Part shown: piece by piece, positions 31,669-40,993 of the stretch
Numbering within the stretch: position 1 is the stretch's first letter
How the letters are laid out: the number at the start of each line of letters is the position of its first letter
NCBI RefSeq assembly: GCF_003290085.1
Contig: NZ_QMKJ01000002.1
Coordinates: 248,001 to 312,000, forward strand
Reading direction: 5' to 3'
Length of the DNA: 64,000 bases
From: Aliidiomarina sp. B3213
GTDB taxonomy: Bacteria > Pseudomonadota > Gammaproteobacteria > Enterobacterales > Alteromonadaceae
Translations under genes and position numbers: made by a program
Notes under the pieces: generated by a model
The model's input: the letters and a program-made list of their open reading frames with translations, nothing else
The model's database searches: none
What the model was told of the DNA's origin: nothing

Positions 31669-31836
31669 TTAAAATTCTAGTTCTTCTAAATCAAGCTCGT
31701 AAGCGTTATCGATGTCTGCAAGCTCTTTCTTTAAGCGATGTCTTTCTTTAAGAGCTTCAATTTCTCTCCATTTGCGTTTGCTACGGCTTTTTGAAGATTT
31801 CTCTGCCACATTGTTGGTTTCTTCAGAGTGGTCCAT
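31669..31836 (-). CDS. DUF3545 family microprotein
   Basis: A 55-residue highly charged protein of unknown function. The central helix RKWREIEALKERHRLKKEL followed by ADIDNAY is the recognisable DUF3545 core, and an acidic C-terminus (LDLEELEF) completes it. Start ATG at 31836 with a near-perfect AGGAGG 6 nt upstream. It is the only gene in the 350-bp space between suhB and ung. The domain is widespread in marine gammaproteobacteria; no function is known to me. Confidence 0.85.
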   Translation of the reverse strand: MDHSEETNNVAEKSSKSRSKRKWREIEALKERHRLKKELADIDNAYELDLEELEF

Positions 31837-31951
31837 AGGATCCTCCTATTTGTATGGCTTATAATAGTTTTGTTACTTAGCGCAGGTATTTTTTATCACA
31901 AACAGGGAGAGTGTAAAAGCAAAATGTTACATTTAAATTAACAAACGAACA

Positions 31952-32641
31952 CTAATTGAACAAATCGTCGCAAACGCTATTCCAGTTAATCTCTTTGTAC
32001 CCCAAATGCCTCAATGCTTCGTTTACCTTTTCGAAATGCCGCTCTTCATAGAATCCTCGATACGCCGACAAAGGAGATGGGTGTGTACCTTTTAAAACCA
32101 CATGCCCGTCCATATTCAGTCCTTTAATTACCCGCTTGGCATGACCGCCCCACAACACAAAAACTTTTGGCTTCCCTTCACTAAGTATTCTTAGAATATC
32201 TTTAGTAACTTGCTCCCACCCTTGACCACTGTGAGATCCAGCTTTACCCGCTTCTACAGAGAGCCCGGTATTGAGTAGCAACACGCCTTGCTTCGACCAA
32301 CTCGTTAAGCAGCCATGACTAGGCGTATTAAAGCCTGGGCTCTCGCTTTCTAGTGCCTTGTACATATTGACCAACGAAGGTGGGGTTTTAACACCATAGG
32401 GAACTGAAAACGCATATCCATGAGCTTGTCCTTCTCCGTGGTAAGGGTCCTGTCCGAGAATAACCACTTCAACTTGCTCAGGAGATAAGTCAGCAAGTGC
32501 ATTAAACATATCCTTGTCACTTGGATATATAGTTTTACCTTTAGCTCGTTCCGAACTGACCCATTGTGACGCGCTCTGTAACGCCTGCTTCGCCGGTTCT
32601 GATAAGTGGGTAAACCAATGCTCTGGAAAGTTTAATGCCAT
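31952..32641 (-). CDS. ung: Uracil-DNA glycosylase
   Basis: Excises uracil from DNA at the start of base excision repair. Catalytic Asp in GQDPYHGEGQAHG, and the HPSPLSAYRG DNA-intercalation loop near the C-terminus. 229 residues, family 1 size. Single gene, downstream of the DUF1302 terminator's far side and facing away from it. Confidence 0.98.
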   Translation of the reverse strand: MALNFPEHWFTHLSEPAKQALQSASQWVSSERAKGKTIYPSDKDMFNALADLSPEQVEVVILGQDPYHGEGQAHGYAFSVPYGVKTPPSLVNMYKALESESPGFNTPSHGCLTSWSKQGVLLLNTGLSVEAGKAGSHSGQGWEQVTKDILRILSEGKPKVFVLWGGHAKRVIKGLNMDGHVVLKGTHPSPLSAYRGFYEERHFEKVNEALRHLGYKEINWNSVCDDLFN

Positions 32642-32707
32642 AATAAAATACTCTTACAGCCCTGCCGTTATCGAAATACAGAACCTAAATTTAAATCGAT
32701 AGATACA

Positions 32708-32735
32708 AAAAAGGCCAGCGTAAGCTGACCTTTCG
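32708..32735 (-). terminator. Terminator of the DUF1302 gene
   Basis: Minus-strand AAAGGTCAGC, loop TTAC, GCTGGCCTTTTTT. The stem is 10 bp with one T-G wobble and is followed by a U-tract; on the plus strand it has a mismatch, so it is oriented for the minus-strand gene. Confidence 0.8.
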
Positions 32736-32755
32736 TTTAACCCAAAGCTTCTTGA

Positions 32756-34564
32756 TTAGAAAGAAACTGAGAAACTCGCAGATACGTAGTCACGATCTTG
32801 AGTTGGGTTGTAGTCTGCACCGTCGTAACGATTGTACGCGATGTTTAGGTTGTACTTGCTTAAGTAGTTCGCACCTAAAATTAGACCAAGGTTAGTACGA
32901 CCTTCGATGAAGTTCGTGTTAGGTGAGTAACCTTTCACGTCATGACCGAAAGCGATAGTTGGTGTTAAGTTCCAACCGGCAATAGCGTTTGCATATTCAA
33001 ACACTAAGCGACCTCTATAACCCCAACTTGTTTCTGTTACGAAACCTTCACAGTTCGTGTCTGGACCGCCTGGGTTACCTAGGTCAGCGCCTGTTAAACA
33101 CTTACCGTATACAGGGTTACGACCGAAACGCTGTTCTTGAATGCTTGGTAGGTCTGCCACGTGGCTCACACCAATTTCACCCACGAACGTTACACGCTGA
33201 GCGCCTAGGGCTTGGTCGAAGAACTGCAAGAAAGTAGTTTGTGCTTGATACACTTCAAGTTCTTCGTAACCGCGTGCGTAGTTACCCTCTGGGATACCAT
33301 TTGGACGCGCTTCACCAATACGAACCATAAATGTACTTGGTACATTAGGACGTAGACCCGCTGTCAAAATTTCTGTGGTATTGATTTGAACTGCTTGCGC
33401 AGGACGGTAGCTGATTTCACCCGCCCACGACCAAGTACCTAAAGTAGTACTGAAGCTCAAGCCATAAATTTCATTGTCTTCTGGGTATTCGGTGAAGTAA
33501 CGAGGACCAAGCGTTGAAACAACGTTGTTGCTCACTTCAGTCGTATTCCAGTCATACGCAGAAATAATTGGCGCTGTGTTGTGCACATTCAGGTAGTAGA
33601 AACCGAACTCAGCGTCCATGTCGTATGAATAGTAACGGAATGAAACACCGTACTGACCGCTGTCGCTTGCGTAGTCATTGTCTGCACGTTGCAAATACAA
33701 ACCCGCTTCAACCGACTCAGCGTCAGAAAGGTTAGTATTCGCACCTACTTGAGGGTTCAGAGTTGTCTTGTTACAACCCGGACCACCAATGATGTCTACA
33801 GAAGAAAAGTAAGTACCACAGCCGTCAACTTTGGTGTTGTCCCATTCGTACATGACGAACGTGTCCATACTCAACTGGTCGGTAAGACCAAGAGAGAAAC
33901 TCACCATACCCACTGGTAATAAAGCTTCACGTAGCTCTGCACCTGGACGACGTAATGCGTTGATATCAGCAGGGTTGATTGAGTTAATACCGTTTACAAT
34001 AAACGTACTTTCACCCCAACTCAGCACTTGGCGACCGATACGCAAGTCTGCTGGCATGCTACCAATATCGAAACCGGTATAAATAAATGCGTCGAGTAGG
34101 TTTAAACCACTACCTTTCGCGTAATCGTCGAATGCATCTGTATTTAAGCGCGTATTCGGCGTGTAGTTATTAGCTGCATGACCATGCAATACGTCAGCGT
34201 TTTCCAAAACGTCGTCATACCAATAGTTAAATCGGATAAACGCGCCAGTATTACCTTCACCGCGGATGTTCACGTCGTGAACGCCACGGAATACGAAAGA
34301 CGCTAGGTCGCCTTTATCGAAGTTCAGGTTACCGTCGTCAGCTACACCTGACTGACCGCCACCGCCTTCCCAGTTACCTGGATGTAAAACTGTTGGATCA
34401 CGATCTTCGACACGCCATAGCGCACCGATAGAGAACGTAGAGTCGAACTGTACGTCTAATGGTCCCAAGTCGAACGACGCCGCATTAGCTGATGGTACTG
34501 CTATTGCTACCGCTATTGCCGAAGCAAGTGGGATTTTTTTGAATACAGATGTCATTTTTTTCAT
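32756..34564 (-). CDS. DUF1302 family outer-membrane protein
   Basis: Exported protein of the DUF1302 family, probably an outer-membrane beta-barrel; its homologues often accompany genes for hydrophobic-substrate use. A signal peptide ends SANA before ASFDLG. The remainder is rich in alternating strands, with an aromatic C-terminal residue (ASFSVSF) as in BAM substrates. Two Cys pairs (residues near 250-270 and 490-515) may form disulfides. The frame opens at a GTG, but the ATG at 34564 has AGGTGG 8 nt upstream; 602 residues. The usual DUF1329 partner is not adjacent. It follows etfBA but behind a terminator. Confidence 0.85.
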   Translation of the reverse strand: MKKMTSVFKKIPLASAIAVAIAVPSANAASFDLGPLDVQFDSTFSIGALWRVEDRDPTVLHPGNWEGGGGQSGVADDGNLNFDKGDLASFVFRGVHDVNIRGEGNTGAFIRFNYWYDDVLENADVLHGHAANNYTPNTRLNTDAFDDYAKGSGLNLLDAFIYTGFDIGSMPADLRIGRQVLSWGESTFIVNGINSINPADINALRRPGAELREALLPVGMVSFSLGLTDQLSMDTFVMYEWDNTKVDGCGTYFSSVDIIGGPGCNKTTLNPQVGANTNLSDAESVEAGLYLQRADNDYASDSGQYGVSFRYYSYDMDAEFGFYYLNVHNTAPIISAYDWNTTEVSNNVVSTLGPRYFTEYPEDNEIYGLSFSTTLGTWSWAGEISYRPAQAVQINTTEILTAGLRPNVPSTFMVRIGEARPNGIPEGNYARGYEELEVYQAQTTFLQFFDQALGAQRVTFVGEIGVSHVADLPSIQEQRFGRNPVYGKCLTGADLGNPGGPDTNCEGFVTETSWGYRGRLVFEYANAIAGWNLTPTIAFGHDVKGYSPNTNFIEGRTNLGLILGANYLSKYNLNIAYNRYDGADYNPTQDRDYVSASFSVSF

Positions 34565-34725
34565 TGTTGTTGCCACCTATCCTGCGAAACCCGGAACGGG
34601 AGTCCCTGGCGAATTTTTATCAAAAATCATGTCTGATTGTTTTCACAAGCGCAAGCTTTAACCTCATTCAAACACAAATTTTTGTTAATTTATATATTCT
34701 TGTTGTTGTTTCTTACTTCTTATAA

Positions 34726-34757
34726 AAGCAGGTTAGCAGACTGCTAACCTGCTTGTC
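34726..34757 (-). terminator. Terminator of etfBA
   Basis: AAGCAGGTTAGCAG (34726-34739) and CTGCTAACCTGCTT (34741-34754) are perfect 14-bp inverted arms around a single base. On the minus strand the hairpin is followed by TTTTAT. It lies 9 bp after the etfA stop. Confidence 0.85.
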
Positions 34758-34763
34758 ACCTGC

Positions 34764-35696
34764 TTAAGAAAGTGCTTTTTCTAACTCAGGTAATACTTCA
34801 AACAAGTCGCCAACTAAACCGTAGTCTGCAACTTGGAAGATTGGTGCCTCTTCGTCTTTGTTAATCGCAACAATAACTTTAGAGTCTTTCATACCCGCCA
34901 AATGCTGAATAGCACCGCTGATACCTACGGCAATATATAGTTCCGGCGCAACAATTTTACCTGTTTGCCCCACCTGCATGTCATTCGGTACAAAACCAGC
35001 GTCAACTGCAGCGCGTGACGCACCAATCGCAGCACCTAGTTTGTCGGCAATACCTTCAAGAAGTTTGAAGTTGTCGCCGTTTTGCATACCACGACCACCA
35101 GAAATCACTACGGACGCGGCTGTTAAGTCTGGGCGCTCACTCTCAGCAAGAGCTTCGCTGACAAAACTAACTTTATCAGAGGCAAATGCGTCAGTAATCG
35201 CTTCAACGCTCGCGCTACCACCTTCGGCAGAAGCTGCATCAAAAGCCGTTGCACGAACCGTAATTACTTTTACCGACTCAGTACTACGCACAGTAGCAAT
35301 CGCATTGCCTGCGTAGATTGGACGTTTAAAAGTGTCTTCACTTTCTACAGCAATAATGTCTGACACTTGATTCACGTCTAACAATGCAGCAACGCGCGGC
35401 ATGAAGTTTTTGCCGGTTGTAGTCGCTGGAGCAACAATATGGCTGTAACCTTCCGCTTTCGCAGCCACTAGCGCTGACATGTTCTCGGCTAAGAAATGAC
35501 CATAAGCAGCATTGTCCGCACACAATACTTTTGCTACGCCGTCTACTTTTGCAGACTCTTGCGCAACTGCTTCACATCCTTCACCAGCAACGAGTACATG
35601 AACGTCGCTACCCATCGCCTTCGCTGCAGTAATTGTTTTCAACGTGGCAGGGTTTAGTGCGTTATTATCGTGTTCCGCTACAACTAGAATACTCAT
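34764..35696 (-). CDS. etfA: Electron transfer flavoprotein subunit alpha
   Basis: FAD-binding subunit that passes electrons from acyl-CoA and other dehydrogenases to ETF-ubiquinone oxidoreductase. The C-terminal FAD signature ([14 protein letters not shown], then [24 protein letters not shown]) is intact. 310 residues. Overlaps etfB by 4 bp. ETF-QO is not in the window. Confidence 0.97.
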   Translation of the reverse strand: MSILVVAEHDNNALNPATLKTITAAKAMGSDVHVLVAGEGCEAVAQESAKVDGVAKVLCADNAAYGHFLAENMSALVAAKAEGYSHIVAPATTTGKNFMPRVAALLDVNQVSDIIAVESEDTFKRPIYAGNAIATVRSTESVKVITVRATAFDAASAEGGSASVEAITDAFASDKVSFVSEALAESERPDLTAASVVISGGRGMQNGDNFKLLEGIADKLGAAIGASRAAVDAGFVPNDMQVGQTGKIVAPELYIAVGISGAIQHLAGMKDSKVIVAINKDEEAPIFQVADYGLVGDLFEVLPELEKALS

Positions 35697-36442
35697 AATA
35701 CTTTTGCCTCGTTTTTAAGTTTCTCTACAAGTTCAGCAACGTCAGCTACTTTCACGCCTGCACTACGCTCTGCTGGCGGTTCAACTTTCAGCAACTCAAC
35801 TTTACTTTCTAGCGCTACACCAAAGTCGCTCGCAGCCTTCACATCAAGAGGCTTACGCTTCGCCTTCATAATATTAGGAAGCGAGGCATAACGTGGCTCG
35901 TTTAAGCGCAAGTCAGTCGTTACGATTGCTGGCAGTTTCAATGCTACGGTTTGTAAGCCACCGTCCACTTCGCGGGTAACATTTACAGAGTCGCCTTCAA
36001 TGACAACTTCTGACGCAAAAGTACCTTGAGGCATATCGGTTAGAGCCGACAACATTTGACCTGTTTGGTTGTTGTCTGAGTCGATAGACTGTTTACCCAT
36101 GATCACCAGACCTGGCTGTTCTTCTTCAACTACTTTTTGTAGTAGTTTGGCAGCCACTAAAGAGTCGGGCATCGCGTCCGCTTCAACGTGAACTCCGCGG
36201 TCGGCACCCAGCGCCAACGCAGTTCGGATTTGTTCTTGGCAAGCTTTAGGTCCGATAGAAACCACAACGATCTCGTCGGCTTGTCCCTTTTCTTTTAAAC
36301 GCACAGCTTCTTCAACAGCGATTTCACAAAACGGGTTAAGTGCCATTTTTACGTTACTGAGGTCCACGTCTGATTGATCTGACTTCACGCGAACTTTCAC
36401 GTTGTAATCAATCACTCGCTTCACCGCGACCAAAATTTTCAT
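35693..36442 (-). CDS. etfB: Electron transfer flavoprotein subunit beta
   Basis: AMP-binding subunit that docks dehydrogenases to the ETF heterodimer. N-terminal [19 protein letters not shown] and the recognition loop [18 protein letters not shown] are typical. Frame opens at 36457, but the ATG at 36442 follows GAAGGAAG by 5 nt. 249 residues. First gene of etfBA, divergent from csdE. Confidence 0.97.
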   Translation of the reverse strand: MKILVAVKRVIDYNVKVRVKSDQSDVDLSNVKMALNPFCEIAVEEAVRLKEKGQADEIVVVSIGPKACQEQIRTALALGADRGVHVEADAMPDSLVAAKLLQKVVEEEQPGLVIMGKQSIDSDNNQTGQMLSALTDMPQGTFASEVVIEGDSVNVTREVDGGLQTVALKLPAIVTTDLRLNEPRYASLPNIMKAKRKPLDVKAASDFGVALESKVELLKVEPPAERSAGVKVADVAELVEKLKNEAKVL

Positions 36443-36616
36443 AACAACTTCCTTCATTATCAGGTCTTGGAATCTTAGTTTCGCGCAACATTATGTAAAA
36501 GCAGTGCGAATCCTACAAGTCAAAGCGCTATAATGAGCCAAATTTTATTGTTGCAAAGTGTCAATCGAGCTTGGCACAGCAGCTATTTTCAAAAGCAACG
36601 CTTAGATTATTGTTTT

Positions 36617-37024
36617 ATGATTCATACGCTTAATGACGAATCCAAACAGCTATTGGAATTATTGGCCTCGCAAAAGAATTGGGAAGCGCGTTATCGCCAA
36701 CTTCTGCTATTGGGTAAGAGCGCACCAGTTTTTCCAGAAATACAGCGAACTGAGAACGAAATAGGAGGTTGTCAGGCAAAGGTTTGGGTAAGTGTTGAGA
36801 AGAACGATAACCGTTTCTACATTCATGCCAGTAGCGACGCGAGAATTGTTAAGGCCCTACTACTTGTTCTTACTCAGCCCTTGCAAGGAGCCACTGCCGA
36901 GGAAATAGAAACCTTTGATGCAACGGCATGGATGGACAGTTGTAAACTATCCGGACACTTGAATCCGTCACGTGTAAACGGATTATTTGGTGTGATCGAT
37001 CAGGTAAAAGCCTTAACGCGCTGA
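36617..37024 (+). CDS. csdE: SufE/CsdE-family sulfur acceptor
   Basis: Accepts persulfide sulfur from a cysteine desulfurase and relays it. The acceptor is Cys52 in EIGGCQAKVWV. The family WEARYRQLLLLGK segment precedes it. An upstream in-frame ATG (36533) overlaps a TATAAT and yields an atypical N-terminus, so the ATG at 36617 (135 residues) is preferred despite a weak Shine-Dalgarno. Convergent with tcdA, overlapping by 12 bp; in E. coli csdA-csdE-tcdA are adjacent, but no csdA is here. Confidence 0.88.
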   Translation: MIHTLNDESKQLLELLASQKNWEARYRQLLLLGKSAPVFPEIQRTENEIGGCQAKVWVSVEKNDNRFYIHASSDARIVKALLLVLTQPLQGATAEEIETFDATAWMDSCKLSGHLNPSRVNGLFGVIDQVKALTR

Positions 37025-37810
37025 GGACGTTGGCGTTTCTAACTGAAGCAAACGTTTGAGCAATTGTGCAGACGCCATTAACCCAAACGTTCCGGTAACC
37101 ATCATGGATGCTCCGAACCCTGAAGAACAGTCTAAGCTTCGTGCGGCTTCGCCCGGTTTGGTATAGGTCACTTCTCCACTGTCGAGTGGATATCTCAGTT
37201 GCTCTTCGGAGTACACGCAGTCTATACCGAATTTTCGTTTTGGATTACGACTGAATCCATAATTGCGACGCAGCGTGTTTCTTGCTTTTGCCATTAAAGG
37301 ATCTTGCTGTACCCGCGCTAAGTCAGTCACTTTAATTTGCGTTGGGTCAATTTGCCCTCCTGCACCACCAGTCGTGACCACTTTAATTTTATTGCGAACA
37401 CAGTGCGCCAGTAGCGCAGTCTTTGCATTTAAACTGTCTATCGCGTCCAGTATCCCGTCGGTGCCCTCAGGAATAAGAGCTAGTGGTTGCTCAGCTTGAA
37501 TGAAGTCGTCGACAACGGTTACTGAAAGCTCAGGGTTAATGTCTTTGAATCGCTGCGCCAGCACTTCTGCTTTTGATTGACCCACAGTACTTTGCAAGGT
37601 ATGGAGTTGGCGGTTGGTATTGGACATGGCAATGTCGTCCATGTCTATTAATGTAATGTGCCCTACTCCACTTCGAACTAGAGCTTCCGCAGCCCAAGAG
37701 CCCACGCCACCTAAACCAGCCACGGCAATACTTAACTGTTGAATGCGGTGCAATTGCGCAGAACCATAGAGGCGGCCGATACCACCAAATCTTAGGGAGT
37801 AATCACTCAT
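37013..37810 (-). CDS. tcdA: tRNA threonylcarbamoyladenosine dehydratase
   Basis: E1-like enzyme that uses ATP to cyclise t6A37 in tRNA to ct6A. ATP site GLGGVGSWAAEALVRSG (about residues 32-48), Asp in LIDMDD, Arg/Gln in NTNRQLHTL, and GGAGGQIDPTQI. 265 residues. Last gene of the minus-strand train that includes thyA; its end overlaps csdE, its functional neighbour in E. coli. Confidence 0.95.
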   Translation of the reverse strand: MSDYSLRFGGIGRLYGSAQLHRIQQLSIAVAGLGGVGSWAAEALVRSGVGHITLIDMDDIAMSNTNRQLHTLQSTVGQSKAEVLAQRFKDINPELSVTVVDDFIQAEQPLALIPEGTDGILDAIDSLNAKTALLAHCVRNKIKVVTTGGAGGQIDPTQIKVTDLARVQQDPLMAKARNTLRRNYGFSRNPKRKFGIDCVYSEEQLRYPLDSGEVTYTKPGEAARSLDCSSGFGASMMVTGTFGLMASAQLLKRLLQLETPTSSAR

Positions 37811-37831
37811 GGGAAAACCTGTTCGATTAAT

Positions 37832-38308
37832 TTACGGACGGTGAGCTTGTTCTACCGCTTTTAATTGCGCCATACTTCTTTCCGACTCTGCACGATCGGT
37901 CACGTCGTAAACGATAATACATAGCTGTTCCACTTCGCCACGCGTGTTTTGCAAAGGCAATAAGGTCACGTTTTGAAACATATAAGGCGAAGTACCAGTA
38001 ACCGGACGATACTGCGGAAATCTGAATAAAAATGGACGCTGTTCCCAAATTATAAAAGAACGGCTATTCAATTCAAAAGACCTTTCAGCCTTTTTTCTGA
38101 ACCACTTCTCGTCGATTTCTGTGGCAACCGAAAATAAAGATCGACCATGAACTTGGCTGGGTCTTAAACCGCTATGGTTACTCATGAAGTCATTCCACAT
38201 GGATATCTCGAAGTTGCGATCGATAACCACAATACCCACGTCAATGGCACCTAAAATACCCAACTTAATATGGAGTTCTTGAAGCTCCTCAGCTGAAATT
38301 TCACTCAT
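37832..38308 (-). CDS. Single PAS-domain protein
   Basis: A 158-residue protein consisting of one PAS domain (about residues 12-140; AIDVGIVVIDRNFEISMWND at its start, LCIIVYDVTDRAESE at its end) with a short C-terminal helix. No output domain is present, so it probably senses a ligand or redox state and signals by binding its partner. It overlaps the REC-CheC gene by 4 bp, making that protein the likely partner. Ligand unknown. Confidence 0.85.
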   Translation of the reverse strand: MSEISAEELQELHIKLGILGAIDVGIVVIDRNFEISMWNDFMSNHSGLRPSQVHGRSLFSVATEIDEKWFRKKAERSFELNSRSFIIWEQRPFLFRFPQYRPVTGTSPYMFQNVTLLPLQNTRGEVEQLCIIVYDVTDRAESERSMAQLKAVEQAHRP

Positions 38309-39309
38309 GAAGCCTCCAAGAGGTGTTGAAGTTTTTGCTCGAGTAAAGGTAACGAACTGCCAGGGAAAAGCAGCAGCAAGTCGAACTCAATGTTAAAACC
38401 CTCAAGCCGATAACCAATTTCGATAGCAAGCACTTGCTCCCATTGATTATGGGCCGCTTCGAGCAGTTCTTTCACCGAAACTTGCCGCCCTAATACGACT
38501 GGGTGCGCTTGATTAAAGCGAACATGAAGTTGCTCACCAAGTCCTTGCAAACAGGCACCATTGAGCAGATTACTCACGTCTAACAGAGCTTCTAGCTCGT
38601 ATTTCTGGTCTTTTAAGTCACTCTCTAGCAAGCGCCCCATGTCTTTGAAGCTCGCGTCATTAAAGATCACCATCGCTTCGCCGTGAATTCCATCGCCAGT
38701 AAAACCTTGCGTCACAGCCGAAACCGAGTCGGCGCTATCTAGCGCAGATAGCACCATATGAAGCTCTGAAGCGGCAATTTGATTCACTGTGGGTATGGGA
38801 AGCTCTACGAATACGTCAATTGCTTTTGCTAGCAATTCACCTGCCCTACCCATAGCTACATTAGCCACCTCCTGGTACATGTCGCGTTGGTTTACTTCAA
38901 TTTCAACGTCTCGCCCAGATGAACTGTCAGCAAAGTCCTCTGGGCTGAAGAAGCCGTACTGGCTAAGAATTAAAGTAACGGTATCAACGTCAGTGGGTTT
39001 GCGGATAAAGTCTAAGGCACCAAGCTTGAGCACTCGCGCTTTCGCCTCCGGCTGAACGTCTCCAGATACAACCAAAACTAAGGTGTTCAAATCATTCTTT
39101 CGGATCTCTTCGAGCGTCTCATAGCCATCCATTACCGGCATATTCAGGTCGAGAAACATTAAGGCGCCTTTACCCTCGCGGATACGCTCTAATGCTTCTT
39201 GACCGTTTTCGGCGAAGTGAAGCTCTATATCCCAGTCCTTGGGTAAAATGCGTGCAAGCTGCTTTCTAGCTAACGAAGAGTCGTCGCAAATTAACACTGG
39301 GAGTGTCAT
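38305..39309 (-). CDS. Response regulator with CheC/CheX-like phosphatase domain
   Basis: N-terminal receiver (residues 1-120) with acidic Asp9/Asp10, phosphoacceptor Asp54 in MFLDLNMPVMDG and Lys104. The C-terminal domain (about 135-334) looks CheC/CheX-like: E147-x2-N150 fits one catalytic ExxN site and D244-x2-N247 occupies the second with Asp replacing Glu. Such proteins dephosphorylate CheY-type regulators. Coupled to the PAS gene and 8 bp after thyA, so probably in the thyA transcript. Which kinase or CheY it serves is not evident here. Confidence 0.85.
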   Translation of the reverse strand: MTLPVLICDDSSLARKQLARILPKDWDIELHFAENGQEALERIREGKGALMFLDLNMPVMDGYETLEEIRKNDLNTLVLVVSGDVQPEAKARVLKLGALDFIRKPTDVDTVTLILSQYGFFSPEDFADSSSGRDVEIEVNQRDMYQEVANVAMGRAGELLAKAIDVFVELPIPTVNQIAASELHMVLSALDSADSVSAVTQGFTGDGIHGEAMVIFNDASFKDMGRLLESDLKDQKYELEALLDVSNLLNGACLQGLGEQLHVRFNQAHPVVLGRQVSVKELLEAAHNQWEQVLAIEIGYRLEGFNIEFDLLLLFPGSSLPLLEQKLQHLLEAS

Positions 39310-39317
39310 GCTTTCTC

Positions 39318-40151
39318 CTAAATGGCCACCGGCGCCTTAATATGAGGATGAGCCTCATACCCCACTAGTTCGAAGTCTTCGAATTTAAAGTCAAAAATGT
39401 TTTTCACATTTGGATTAATATTCATTGTAGGCAAAGGTAACGGCGAACGCGAAAGTTGCAATTCCGCTTGCTCAAAATGATTGCTATACAAATGTGCGTC
39501 TCCGAAGGTATGCACAAAATCACCTAATTCTAGGTCACACACCTGAGCTACCATCATGGTTAATAACGCGTAGCTCGCAATGTTAAACGGCACGCCTAAA
39601 AAGATATCAGCGCTACGCTGGTAGAGCTGACAAGACAACTTGCCGTCTGCTACATAAAACTGAAACAACGTATGACACGGAGGCAAGGCTTGCAGCCCTT
39701 GTTCAGCGTTCTCTTTGGGTGAAACACCTGACTTCGGCAAAACGCTTGGGTTCCAGGCACTCACTAACAAACGTCGAGAATCAGGTGTGTTTTTAATTTG
39801 CTCCATTAGCTCGCTGATTTGGTCTATTGTGCCGCCATTTGGCGCAGGCCAGCTACGCCACTGCGCTCCGTACACAGGGCCAAGTTCACCGTCTTCGGTT
39901 GCCCACTCGTCCCAAATTGAAACACCATTTTCTTTAAGGTACTGAATGTTAGTTTCACCTTTCAAAAACCAAAGCAGCTCATGAATAATTGATCGCAGAT
40001 GGCACTTTTTCGTAGTGACTAACGGAAAGCCTTCCGCCAAATTAAATCGCATTTGGTGACCAAAAATACTTCGGGTGCCCGTTCCAGTTCGGTCCGTTTT
40101 TTCCGTGCCATTTTCGAGAACATGTCTCATTAAATCTAAATATTGTTTCAT
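39318..40151 (-). CDS. thyA: Thymidylate synthase
   Basis: Methylates dUMP to dTMP with methylenetetrahydrofolate. Nucleophile Cys in [12 protein letters not shown], and the phosphate-binding [20 protein letters not shown]. 277 residues; an insert near residues 95-130 makes it slightly longer than the 264 of E. coli. Overlaps lgt by 4 bp, the lgt-thyA order known in E. coli. Confidence 0.98.
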   Translation of the reverse strand: MKQYLDLMRHVLENGTEKTDRTGTGTRSIFGHQMRFNLAEGFPLVTTKKCHLRSIIHELLWFLKGETNIQYLKENGVSIWDEWATEDGELGPVYGAQWRSWPAPNGGTIDQISELMEQIKNTPDSRRLLVSAWNPSVLPKSGVSPKENAEQGLQALPPCHTLFQFYVADGKLSCQLYQRSADIFLGVPFNIASYALLTMMVAQVCDLELGDFVHTFGDAHLYSNHFEQAELQLSRSPLPLPTMNINPNVKNIFDFKFEDFELVGYEAHPHIKAPVAI

Positions 40152-40969
40152 GAGGATTTGCCTTGAGCGCTAGTGTTTGGTGCAAAAATATTTTTCTTGT
40201 AAGCCAAAATTAACATGGCTAAGCCAGCAATAATCATCGGTAACGACAACCACTGCCCCATACTAAATATACCTAATATTCCAAGATGACCGTCGGGTTC
40301 GCGGAAGTATTCAACGACGAAACGAGCCGAACCGTAACCTAGTAAAAATAGTCCGCCAATCGCACCTACGGGTCTTTGCTGCCTAGAAAACCAGAACAAC
40401 ACAACAAAGAGCAATAAGCCCTCGCCGAAGGCTTGGTAAAGCTGTGATGGATGGCGAGGAAAAGGTCCGCCATGCACGAAAACCATAGCCCAGGGTACGT
40501 CGGTAACTCGTCCCCAAAGCTCTCCATTAATAAAATTACCTATTCTTCCTAACCCTAAACCAACCGGCACCATCGGGGCTACGAAGTCACCCACTTGCCA
40601 AATATTCAATCCCATTCTCTTTCCGTAAAAATACAGAGCAACGATAACCCCTAGCAGGCCTCCATGGAATGACATTCCACCGGCTCTGAAATTGAAGAGA
40701 TACATAGGGTTTTGCAGGAAAGACTCGAACTGATAGAAGAACACGTACCCGACACGCCCACCAATCACTAACGCTAGAAATGCCCAAAACACCAGATCTT
40801 GCCATTGCTCTTTCGTCCAAAGTGGGTGTTTTTCAGCACGCTTACTGCCGAACCAGTAGGCAAACGCAGCGCCCAATAAATACATAATTCCGTACCAGCG
40901 GATATCGATTACGCCCAAACTGAGCGCTACTGGATCAAAATCTGGGTGCTGTAAATAATCTGACTGCAT
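40148..40969 (-). CDS. lgt: Phosphatidylglycerol-prolipoprotein diacylglyceryl transferase
   Basis: Inner-membrane enzyme that adds diacylglycerol to the lipobox cysteine, the first step of lipoprotein maturation (for example BamB here). Seven membrane helices; signature [14 protein letters not shown] and [14 protein letters not shown], then [12 protein letters not shown]. 273 residues. 24 bp after the TSUP permease gene. Confidence 0.97.
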   Translation of the reverse strand: MQSDYLQHPDFDPVALSLGVIDIRWYGIMYLLGAAFAYWFGSKRAEKHPLWTKEQWQDLVFWAFLALVIGGRVGYVFFYQFESFLQNPMYLFNFRAGGMSFHGGLLGVIVALYFYGKRMGLNIWQVGDFVAPMVPVGLGLGRIGNFINGELWGRVTDVPWAMVFVHGGPFPRHPSQLYQAFGEGLLLFVVLFWFSRQQRPVGAIGGLFLLGYGSARFVVEYFREPDGHLGILGIFSMGQWLSLPMIIAGLAMLILAYKKNIFAPNTSAQGKSS

Positions 40970-40993
40970 ATATTCCCTAAATTATTTTGCTAG

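Noticed and set aside
34600-34725. FadR, PsrA or FNR site before the DUF1302 gene
   Set aside because: Only half-matches such as TTCAAACA or TTGATAAAAAT were found, not complete sites, in AT-rich leader DNA.
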